Assembly: GCA_025964635.1 (NCBI GenBank)
Contig: JAOPYP010000810.1
Location: forward strand, 1-23,459
DNA length: 23,459 bases
Origin: Actinomycetes bacterium
Lineage (GTDB): Bacteria; Actinomycetota; Actinomycetes; Streptosporangiales; Streptosporangiaceae
Direction: 5' to 3'
In this document: piece by piece, positions 16,180-23,459 of the stretch
How the letters are laid out: each line of letters begins with the position of its first letter
Numbering within the stretch: position 1 is the stretch's first letter
Notes under the pieces: model-generated
What the model was told of the DNA's origin: nothing
Seen by the model: the letters and a program-made list of their open reading frames with translations, nothing else
Databases searched by the model: none
Position numbers and translations under genes: made by a program

Positions 16180-16191
16180 GTGGGCCCGTGA
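16180..16191 (+). other. Possible three-codon leader ORF (Met-Gly-Pro-stop)
   Basis: GTG GGC CCG TGA follows AGGAGG (16170-16175) at a normal spacing of 4 nt, while the true ATG 16204 has no ribosome-binding site of its own. Ribosomes could start here and reinitiate 13 nt downstream. This is inference from spacing. Confidence 0.3.
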
Positions 16192-16203
16192 TTCGCTGCT
16201 GCC

Positions 16204-17301
16204 ATGCGAATACTCGTGACCGGGGCCGCTGGTTTCATCGGCTCCCACGCGGTCGACGTGATGCGGGCGGCGGGCCACGAGGTCCAGGGCCTGGACTCGC
16301 TGACCCCGGCCGTGCACACCGGGCGGCCCGATTACCTGCCGGACAACTTCGACCTGGCGGTGGGGGACGTCCGCGACCCGGACGCGGTCCGCCGGGCGGT
16401 GGCGGGCGCGGACGTCGTGTGCCACCAGGCCGCCCTGGTCGGCCTCGGCGTCGACCTGGCCGATCTGCCCGCGTACTCCGACGTGAACGTGACCGGCACG
16501 GCAGTGCTGCTCGAGGCCATGGGCCGCAGCGGCGTCCCCCGCCTGGTGCTGGCCTCGTCCATGGTGGTCTACGGGGAAGGCGCCTACGACTGCCCTGAGC
16601 ACGGCCGGGTCCGGCCCGCCCCGCGCGACGTGGGCGACCTGGAGGCGGGCCGGTTCGAGCCCCGCTGCCCGCAGTGCTCGGCACCGCTCACCGTGGCCAC
16701 CGTCACCGAGGACGCCCCGCTCGATCCCCGCAACGCCTACGCGGCCAGCAAGCTCGCCCAGGAACATCTCGCCGCCACCTGGGCCAGGATGACCGGCGGG
16801 TCCGCGGTCGCGCTGCGGTACCACAACGTGTACGGGCCGCGGATGCCGCGGGACACGCCGTACTCCGGCGTGGCGGCGATCTTCCGGTCCGCGCTGGAAG
16901 GGGGCCGGTCGCCGCAGGTCTACGAGGACGGCCAGCAGCGGCGCGATTTCGTGCATGTACGCGACGTGGCCCGGGCCAACCTGGCCGCGCTGCGGGCGGG
17001 CGTGCCGGGCTCACTGCGGGCCTTCAACGTGGCCAGCGGGGAGCCGCACACGGTCGGCGAGATGGCCTCGGCGCTGGCCGGCGCGTTCGGCGGCCCCGTT
17101 CCCACGGTGACCGGCCGCTACCGGCTGGGCGACGTCCGGCACATCGTGGCCTCACCCGAGGCCGCCACCCGGGGGCTGGGGTTCCGCGCCGAGACGAGGT
17201 TCGGCGACGGGATGACCGAGTTCGCCCACGCCCCGCTGCGCCGGCCAGCCAGTGGCGGGCCAGCCAGCGGCGGGCCCGCCCGGGTGAGTCAGCCGGCCTG
17301 A
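16204..17301 (+). CDS. NAD-dependent sugar epimerase/dehydratase with zinc-ribbon-like insertion
   Basis: A 365-residue extended SDR. The NAD motif is GAAGFIGS (7-14), and the catalytic region is SSMVVYGEG with Tyr179 and Lys183 in YAASK. Between them an insertion at about 127-165 carries Cys130-x-x-His133 and Cys155-x-x-Cys158, spaced like a zinc ribbon; I recall the same insert in a subgroup annotated as dTDP-L-rhamnose 4-epimerase. The closest likely role is 4-epimerisation of a nucleotide sugar, but the substrate is not proven. The start is constrained, since a stop codon lies five codons upstream, yet ATG 16204 has no near Shine-Dalgarno sequence. The C-terminus ends in a degenerate Gly/Pro/Ala tail. 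Its last 13 bp overlap the convergent kinase gene. Confidence 0.88.
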   Translation: MRILVTGAAGFIGSHAVDVMRAAGHEVQGLDSLTPAVHTGRPDYLPDNFDLAVGDVRDPDAVRRAVAGADVVCHQAALVGLGVDLADLPAYSDVNVTGTAVLLEAMGRSGVPRLVLASSMVVYGEGAYDCPEHGRVRPAPRDVGDLEAGRFEPRCPQCSAPLTVATVTEDAPLDPRNAYAASKLAQEHLAATWARMTGGSAVALRYHNVYGPRMPRDTPYSGVAAIFRSALEGGRSPQVYEDGQQRRDFVHVRDVARANLAALRAGVPGSLRAFNVASGEPHTVGEMASALAGAFGGPVPTVTGRYRLGDVRHIVASPEAATRGLGFRAETRFGDGMTEFAHAPLRRPASGGPASGGPARVSQPA

Positions 17302-18478
17302 GCGTACCCCGGCTGCGCGATCGGGGCCGTGTGCTGGGGCGCCGTCTGGGCCAGCGGCAGCCGGATCACGAACTGGCAGCCCCGGGCGATGTTCTGCACG
17401 GCGATCTGCCCCGCGTGCGCCTCCACGATGCCGCGGGCGATGCTGAGCCCGAGCCCGGCGTTGTTGTCCGGGCCCGGGGTGCGGGCCGTTTCCGCGCGGA
17501 ACGCCACGTCGAAGACCCGGGGCAGCGCCTCGGGCGGGATCCCGCCGCAGGCGTCCACCACGCTGACGCAGGCCATGCCGCGGTGCAGGTCACCCTGGAC
17601 CTCGACCATGCCCTCGGACGGCGTGTGCCGGATCGCGTTGGTCACCAGGTTGCGCAGGGCCCGGCCGAACTCGTCGGCGTCGACCAGGACCGGCAGCCCG
17701 CGCACCGAGGAGCCGCGCAGCCGCACGCCCTTGGCGCGGGCCAGCGGCTCGGTGCTGGCCAGGGCCTCCGCCACCAGGTCGTCCAGCCCGACCAGGCGGC
17801 GGGACAGCCGCAGCGCGCCCGCGTGGATGCGGGCCAGCTCGAACAGGTCGTCGATCATGGCGGACAGCCGGTCGGCCTCCCGGCGGATCTGCGTGTGGTA
17901 CGTGGTCACCGTCTCGAAGTCGACCACCACGCCGTCCTCCAGCGCCTCCGCCATCGCGCGCAGCCCGGCCAGCGGGGTGCGCAGGTCGTGGCTGACCCAG
18001 GCGACCAGCTCCCGGCGGCTGGCCTCCAGCGCCCGCTCCCGGGTGTGGGACTCGGCGAGCTTCTCGTGCGCCAGGGCCAGTTCGTCGGAGAGGGTGGCGA
18101 ACTCGGCGGGCAGGTGGGACTGGGGTGGCTCGTAGTAGCCCACGCTGCCGACGTTGCGGACCGCGGTGAGCAGGACCCGGCTGGCCGCGGTGACCCGGTG
18201 GCCGACCAGCAGCGCGACGGCGAAACCGGCCAGGCCCGCGATGACCACGACGGCCAGCACGACGTTCCGGTCGTCCACGGAGATCATCATCTTGTAGGCG
18301 ATGACCCCGACCCCGGCCATCGAGCTGACGATGACCACCGCGGCCACCACGAACAGGAGCGTGGCCAGCGACCGCCGCGCGAGCAGCCGGACGCAGAGCA
18401 GCCCGGCCGCGGCTGAGGCGACAGCCACCCCGGCGACGGTGTACGTCACCTGCCAGAGAGTGGGCGCGTCGATGCCTG

Positions 18479-18482
<4 letters not shown>
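17289..18482 (-). CDS. Membrane sensor histidine kinase
   Basis: A 397-residue kinase. The N-terminal 100 residues hold three or four membrane helices (about 10-32, 39-63, 73-95) with almost no extracytoplasmic domain, which suggests sensing within the membrane. A HAMP-like linker and coiled region (97-155) precede the H box VAWVSHDLRTPLAG with phospho-acceptor His165. The ATPase domain has N box LRNLVTNAIRHTP (277-288), G1 VVDACGGIP (308-316) and G2 NNAGLGLSIARG (340-351). G1 reads DACGGIP, where DxGxGIP is usual; this is a mild variant and probably functional. The ATG overlaps the stop of the response regulator gene (ATGA), so the two are cotranscribed. Downstream it converges on the epimerase gene. 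Confidence 0.93.
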
Positions 18483-19195
<713 letters not shown>

Positions 19196-19201
19196 CCTTA
19201 C

Positions 19202-19207
19202 ACCGTA
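19202..19207 (-). promoter_or_regulatory. Putative -10 box of the response regulator operon
   Basis: TACGGT fits TANNNT and ends 6 nt before GTG 19195, consistent with a leaderless transcript. The region between, GTAAGG, together with the start codon forms one copy of the ACCCTTAC motif (minus strand). Confidence 0.45.
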
Positions 19208-19354
19208 GATGGCGCACTGACTTTGCGCCCCTGACCGGGACAGATCCGTCATCGGTCCGTAAGGGTCATCTGGCTGTCCCCGACGTTAGGCTCATCGCCG
19301 CTGCCACCGGACCGGGCCGCTGTCCCGGCCAGACCCCGGAAGGAGGGGAACCGC

Positions 19355-19984
19355 GTGCTCGGTGAGCTGTATGAAGACGCTCTCGCTGGCCTCGCGCGGC
19401 CGGAAATCGAGTACGAGGACGGCCGCCGGACGCCGCTGCGGATCGATGACTGGCTGCACGCCATCCCCGGCGATGCCTCGATCCTCGACCGCTGCCAGGG
19501 GCACACGCTGGACGTCGGGTCCGGCCCGGGACGGCTCACCGTGGCGCTGGCCGAGCGGGGCGTGCCGGCCCTCGGCATCGACATCACTCCCTCCGCTGTG
19601 CAGCTGGCCAGGTCGTGCGGGGCGCTGGCACTGCACCGGGACGTGTTCTCGACCGTCCCGGGGACCGGGCGGTGGGCGCGGGTCCTGCTCGCGGACGGCA
19701 ACATCGGCATCGGTGGTGACCCGGATGCCCTGCTCAGCCGGGTCGCCGAGCTGCTGAAGCCACTCGGCCAGGCGCTGGTCGAGGTGGAGCCGCCGGGCGC
19801 GCCGCTGGCCAAGGACATGGTCCGGCTGAGCCACGCGGGCCGGTGCAGCTCCTGGTTTCCGTGGGCGTCGATCGGTGCGGACCAGATCAGCGAGCTCGGC
19901 CTCAGCGCCGGGCTCGCCGTGACCGAGGTGTGGACCGACGCGGGCCGCTGGTTCGCCGCGCTGTCCCGGGGCATCGACTCATGA
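19355..19984 (+). CDS. SAM-dependent methyltransferase (class I)
   Basis: A 209-residue Rossmann-fold methyltransferase. Motif I is LDVGSGPGR (52-60), the acidic motif II is GIDITPSA (74-81), and the later strands LLADGNIGIGGD and LLKPLGQALVEVEPPG complete the fold. The start is firm: GGAGGGG lies 6 nt before GTG 19355. Its stop overlaps the start of the GT-C glycosyltransferase gene (ATGA), so it is probably translated with it and may methylate the glycan or lipid made by that enzyme. The acceptor is not readable. Confidence 0.88.
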   Translation: MLGELYEDALAGLARPEIEYEDGRRTPLRIDDWLHAIPGDASILDRCQGHTLDVGSGPGRLTVALAERGVPALGIDITPSAVQLARSCGALALHRDVFSTVPGTGRWARVLLADGNIGIGGDPDALLSRVAELLKPLGQALVEVEPPGAPLAKDMVRLSHAGRCSSWFPWASIGADQISELGLSAGLAVTEVWTDAGRWFAALSRGIDS

Positions 19985-21480
19985 GCACGACCGCTATCAG
20001 CACGACAGCCATCAGCACCAGGGGCAGGGCCGCCGCGGCGGCGGCCGCGGGCGCCGTGCTCACCATCCTGGTCGTCATCACGGTCCACCCGGCGCCGGTC
20101 ACCGCGCGCATCGGCTCCACCCCGCTGGCGGTCATCCTCTGGGCCGGGTTCGCGGCCGGCGCCTGGCTGGTGCTGCGGCTGCCGGTCCGCTGGGGCATGG
20201 CCCTGATCGTGATCGGCGGGATCGCCGTGCAGCTGGCGGCGCTGTCCGCCGCGCCGCAGGGCAGCGACGACTCGTACCGCTACATCTGGGATGGCCGGGT
20301 CCAGGCCGCGGGCATCGACCCGTACCAGTACGCGCCGGCCGCGCCCCAGCTCGCCTCGCTCCGCGACCCGTTCCTGTGGCCCGCCCACGGCCCGCACTGC
20401 GTGCCCGCCGGGATGCGGCTGGACAACTCCACCCAGCTCGCCGCCCCCGGCTGCACCCGGATGAACCGGCCCATCGTGCACACCATCTACCCGCCGGTGG
20501 CCGAGGCCTACTTCCTGGCCGTGCACGCCCTGTCGCCGGCGGGCAGCGGGAGCACGCCGATCCAGGCGGGTGCGGCGATCCTGGCGGTCCTGGTCACCCT
20601 GCTGCTGCTGTACGGCCTGCCGAGAGTGGGCCGGGACCCCAGGCTCGCGGTCCTGTGGGCGTGGTGCCCCACGGTGGCGCTGGAGGCAGGCAACAACGCG
20701 CACGTGGACGTGCTCGCCGTGGGCCTCACCGCGGGCGCGCTGATCCTGCTGGCCAGGCCCGGGACGCTGAGCTCCTCCACTGGGGCGGGCTTCGCCGCCC
20801 GGCCCCTGCGGCGCCCGGTGGCGGGGGGCGTCCTGCTGGCCCTGGCCATCTGGACCAAGGTCACCCCGGTGCTGGTCGCCCCGGCCGTGCTGCGGCGCCG
20901 GCGGCCGGTTGCGGTGATCTGCGCGGGCATCGCCGCCAGCGTCATCGTGTACCTGCCGCACGTGCTGGCCGTGGGCAGCGGGGTGATCGGGTTCCTGCCC
21001 GGCTACCTGCAGCAGGAGGGGTACGCGGACGGCACCCGGTTCCTGCTGATCGGCATGCTGGTGCCGGGGAAATGGGCCTTCCTCACGGCGTTCGCGGTCC
21101 TCGCCACGGTCGCCCTGGCGGTCCTGCTGCGCGGTGATCCGGACCGGCCCTGGCGCGGTGCCGTGGTGATGACGGGTATGGCGCTCGCCGTGACCACGCC
21201 ACCCTTCCCCTGGTACGCCATGCTGCTGGTCATGCTGGTCGCCTTCGACGGCCGGGTGGAGTGGCTGGGCCTCGCCCTGGTCCGCTACCTGGCGGTGAGC
21301 TCACCGCTGCCCGGGGTGCACGTGCCTGTCCTGGACGCCGAGCGGGCCGGGTACGGCCTGGCCCTGGCCGTGGTCGCGGTGACGGCCCTGATCCGCTGGC
21401 GGCGCGGCCGCATCGCGGAGCCGCCCGCGCCGGCCACCGTCCCCGCGGCCAGCCCGGAGGCTGTCCCCGTGGCTCAGTAA
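19981..21480 (+). CDS. GT-C fold membrane glycosyltransferase (GT87/DUF2029-like)
   Basis: A 499-residue polytopic protein with about ten hydrophobic helices. The first large loop has the GT-C signature acidic pair Asp96-Asp97 in GSDDSYRYIWDGR, followed by GIDPYQYAP and, further on, NRPIVHTIYPP, as in polyprenyl-phosphate-dependent mannosyl/glycosyltransferases of actinomycetes. These enzymes transfer a sugar from a polyprenyl-phosphate carrier to a glycolipid, polymer or protein on the outer face. ATG 19981 is chosen because it overlaps the methyltransferase stop; the N-terminus encodes a short repeat (STTAISTTAIST). The GT2 enzyme at 15451 could provide its donor. Product unknown. Confidence 0.88.
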   Translation: MSTTAISTTAISTRGRAAAAAAAGAVLTILVVITVHPAPVTARIGSTPLAVILWAGFAAGAWLVLRLPVRWGMALIVIGGIAVQLAALSAAPQGSDDSYRYIWDGRVQAAGIDPYQYAPAAPQLASLRDPFLWPAHGPHCVPAGMRLDNSTQLAAPGCTRMNRPIVHTIYPPVAEAYFLAVHALSPAGSGSTPIQAGAAILAVLVTLLLLYGLPRVGRDPRLAVLWAWCPTVALEAGNNAHVDVLAVGLTAGALILLARPGTLSSSTGAGFAARPLRRPVAGGVLLALAIWTKVTPVLVAPAVLRRRRPVAVICAGIAASVIVYLPHVLAVGSGVIGFLPGYLQQEGYADGTRFLLIGMLVPGKWAFLTAFAVLATVALAVLLRGDPDRPWRGAVVMTGMALAVTTPPFPWYAMLLVMLVAFDGRVEWLGLALVRYLAVSSPLPGVHVPVLDAERAGYGLALAVVAVTALIRWRRGRIAEPPAPATVPAASPEAVPVAQ

Positions 21481-21500
21481 GCCGGTCACGTGATGGTCCG

Positions 21501-22130
21501 TCACTGGGAGCCCGGGGACTGCCAGACATCGAACGAGGAGCGGGCCGGCGCCGGTGAGGCGGCGCGCCGGGCGGCCGCCGCGGCCACGGCGGCCCGTTGT
21601 TTACGGGCCCGGGCCCCGGCCCGGCGCCAGCTCAGGGCGTAGCTGACCGCCGACAGGACGAACAAGACCCCGGTCACCGCCAGCCAGCGCCATAGATAGG
21701 GCTGCGTGGTCAGCCCGCTGGCCCGGTGGTACTGAGGCTCCGACAGGCCCAGGATCAGCGGGAAGAAGGCCAGCAGGAGCAGCAGCGAGAACCCGGCCGG
21801 GATCCGGATGTAGTTGATCAGCGGGGGGGCCGGGACCTGGCCGGGTGCGGCCGGGCGGCTCTTCTCCCGCCTCGCGCTCCAGGGCAGCAGCCGCTGCACC
21901 GACAGGTCGGCCAGTGAGTACAGCGGGAACAGCAGCAGGTCGTGGCCGATGATCGCGACGGCGAACCAGATCACGAAGCCGCGGAACTGGCCGGCCGCGA
22001 TGACCGCCCGGACGGCGTAGCCAGCCAGGGCGAACGCGGCGAGCAAGGCCAGCAGGTGCAGCGGGTGAGCGCCGTACCAGCGCCGGATCCGGCTGCTGGT
22101 GGCCCTGCCGCGAGGCGCCACGCCCGTCAC
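21501..22130 (-). CDS. Four-helix membrane protein partnered with the molybdopterin oxidoreductase
   Basis: A 209-residue protein from GTG 22130, chosen because it overlaps the upstream stop (GTGA) like most pairs here; ATG 22163 would give 220 residues and a 37-bp overlap. Four hydrophobic segments lie at about 22-45, 50-75, 108-132 and 148-170, with GHDLLLFPLYSL in the second. A basic, Ala-rich cytoplasmic tail follows. I do not recognise a named family. The position suggests an accessory or electron-transfer subunit for the oxidoreductase. The gene ends 20 bp from the convergent GT-C gene. Confidence 0.75.
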   Translation of the reverse strand: MTGVAPRGRATSSRIRRWYGAHPLHLLALLAAFALAGYAVRAVIAAGQFRGFVIWFAVAIIGHDLLLFPLYSLADLSVQRLLPWSARREKSRPAAPGQVPAPPLINYIRIPAGFSLLLLLAFFPLILGLSEPQYHRASGLTTQPYLWRWLAVTGVLFVLSAVSYALSWRRAGARARKQRAAVAAAAARRAASPAPARSSFDVWQSPGSQ

Positions 22131-23459
22131 ACCTGCTTCAGGAAAGTGATTGTCCTGACCCATTTGGTGTTGTGCACGCCCGGTGCGTCAGGGATGATCG
22201 TCCGGGCCGGGTAACCGTGATCCCAGGGGAGCACGTGGCCATTGACCGTGACGGCCAGCAGCGACTGCGGATCACCCACCTGGCCCGCGGACAGCACCGC
22301 GGCCTTGAACGGGCCGGCCTGCTGGATCGATTCGACCCGCGCCCCGGCCGGCTGGGGCATCCCGGCCAGCCGGGCCAGGTCGGCCAGCCGCACCCCGGTC
22401 CACCGGCAGGACACCGACCACCCTTCCACGCACGCGATCGGAAGCTCCACGACGTGCTGCGGCAGGTCGAGGAGCTGGGCCCGGGTCAGCGTGACGGTCC
22501 GGCTCCCGGCCAGCGTGAGGCGGTACCCCGGGCCGACGTCCACGGCGGTCAGGCCGATCGACGCCGCGGTCCGGTTGACCGGCAGGTAGTGCGGGGCGGC
22601 CGCGGACAGCCCGCGCGGCCCGAACAGGGCCGTGCGCCGGGCCAGCCCGCCGATGGACTGGCCGACGACCAGCCCGGCCACGGTGACCGAGGCGCCGCCG
22701 ACGGCGGCCAGCAGGCCGCGGCGGGAGATGGTCGGGGCGCGCGGGTGAGCGGGCCGCAGGCTCTCGCCGTCCGGTTCCGCGGCATCTGGCTCCGCGGTGT
22801 CCAATTCCTCGGGCGTGGTCTCCGCCAGCGGGGTGCGCAGCTCGCGGCGCAGGCTGCGGGACCGCAGGCCGTGCACCATCCGGGGGAACTTCAGGGTGAC
22901 GTGGATGACGAACCCGGCGATGAAGACCCAGGCGCCATACAGGTGCGCGGTGTAGAAGGAGAACGGGAAGACGTAATAGTTCTGGATGTTCAGGATGCCG
23001 GTGGCGAACTCGAACAGCACGCCGCCGACCAGCATGACCAGGCTGACCCGCTCCAGGATCTGGGCCAGCGAGCGGACCGGGGGCCAGGCGAACAGCCGGG
23101 GGAGTACCGACCACAGCTTCGCCAGCACCACCGGCAGCAGCGCGAGGCCCAGCGTGATGTGCACGCCCTGGTCCACCCGGTACAGCCAGGACGGGTGGGA
23201 CGGCCAGGAGAACAGGTAGAACCGCAGCAGCCCGGCGCCCGGGGTCTGATCGTTGCCGGGCAGCAGCGGATCGTAGGCCGCGTAGGACAGCAGGCCGGTC
23301 ACCGCCAGGATGGTCAGCCCCGGAAGCAGGACCACGGCCAGGACCGAGGTGAGCCACAGCCCGCGCAGCGGGCTGCGCCAGACCCCCGGCCGGAACGGGC
23401 CGGGCGGGGGGTGGCCGGCCGGGTGGCGGGCCACATCCGCCGCCCGCCGGGCCAGCGCG
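22127..23459 (-). CDS. Sulfite oxidase-type molybdopterin oxidoreductase fused to a cytochrome b-like membrane domain
   Basis: At least 435 residues from a GTG at 23434; the frame stays open to the window edge, so the true start may lie outside. The N-terminal half (about 25-185) has four to five membrane helices with His92, His164 and His178 inside or at helix ends, candidate heme ligands as in cytochrome b561/DUF4405 domains. A Pro/Glu-rich linker follows, then an internal Arg238-Arg239 motif, SRRGLLAAVGGASVTVAG, that looks like a Tat-type signal joined to a helix. The C-terminal domain is the Mo-pterin fold, with the molybdenum-ligating Cys335 in CVEGWSVSC and the end blocks PWDHGYPARTI and NTKWV. 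The catalytic domain should be extracytoplasmic. It could oxidise or reduce sulfoxide-, sulfite- or aldehyde-like groups; the substrate is unknown. Confidence 0.87.
   Translation of the reverse strand, partial: ALARRAADVARHPAGHPPPGPFRPGVWRSPLRGLWLTSVLAVVLLPGLTILAVTGLLSYAAYDPLLPGNDQTPGAGLLRFYLFSWPSHPSWLYRVDQGVHITLGLALLPVVLAKLWSVLPRLFAWPPVRSLAQILERVSLVMLVGGVLFEFATGILNIQNYYVFPFSFYTAHLYGAWVFIAGFVIHVTLKFPRMVHGLRSRSLRRELRTPLAETTPEELDTAEPDAAEPDGESLRPAHPRAPTISRRGLLAAVGGASVTVAGLVVGQSIGGLARRTALFGPRGLSAAAPHYLPVNRTAASIGLTAVDVGPGYRLTLAGSRTVTLTRAQLLDLPQHVVELPIACVEGWSVSCRWTGVRLADLARLAGMPQPAGARVESIQQAGPFKAAVLSAGQVGDPQSLLAVTVNGHVLPWDHGYPARTIIPDAPGVHNTKWVRTITFLKQV

Noticed and set aside
16674..18416. A 580-codon plus-strand frame
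   Set aside because: Crosses the end of the epimerase gene and runs antisense through the kinase; composition is that of a shadow frame.
19249..20961. A 570-codon minus-strand frame
   Set aside because: Antisense to the methyltransferase and GT-C genes, with Gln/Gly/Arg/His-rich translation and no recognisable domain.
21488..21496. TCACGTGA palindrome between convergent stops as an operator
   Set aside because: It lies between two gene ends, where an operator would have no promoter to act on; a chance 8-bp palindrome is likely.

Overview
The window is very GC-rich, uses GTG starts freely, and has tightly packed, often 4-bp-overlapping genes. Its protein families (an EthA-like Baeyer-Villiger monooxygenase, a DUF2156/MprF-type enzyme, paired actinobacterial transglutaminase-like proteins, a DUF2064 protein, a cytochrome-like molybdopterin oxidoreductase) point to a chromosomal segment of a high-GC actinomycete. 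I cannot name the genus. I saw no rRNA, tRNA, CRISPR array, insertion sequence or phage gene. Nineteen protein genes are supported, two of them cut by the window edges.

Left part (1-8076). An MprF/LysX-like aminoacyl-phospholipid synthase (minus, cut at base 1) overlaps an upstream membrane-anchored esterase by 8 bp, the arrangement expected of a lipid aminoacylation/deacylation pair. A zinc deaminase and a close EthA homologue follow on the plus strand, then a minus-strand hemerythrin-like protein, a DUF1622 membrane protein and a YihY/BrkB membrane protein.

Middle part (8077-14711). A structured intergenic region with inverted and direct repeats precedes a secreted right-handed beta-helix protein. 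Two transglutaminase-like proteins sit in an overlapping minus-strand pair; one lacks the expected catalytic histidine. A homologue of UDP-sulfoquinovose synthase stands alone and ends in a perfect 17-bp hairpin. A small polytopic membrane protein follows.

Right part (14672-23459). This looks like one functional island for making or decorating an envelope saccharide or glycolipid. It holds a GT2 polyprenyl-phosphate-type glycosyltransferase plus a DUF2064 protein (overlapping, minus), a divergent NAD-dependent sugar epimerase with a zinc-ribbon-like insert, a response regulator/histidine kinase pair (minus), a SAM methyltransferase overlapping a GT-C fold membrane glycosyltransferase (plus), and a molybdopterin oxidoreductase fused to a cytochrome-b-like membrane domain that overlaps a small membrane protein (minus). 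An ACCCTTAC motif occurs three times, only in the two divergent promoter regions of this island, and could be its shared operator. The combination of glycosyl transfer, methylation, extracytoplasmic redox and a dedicated two-component system is the best candidate here for an undescribed system.
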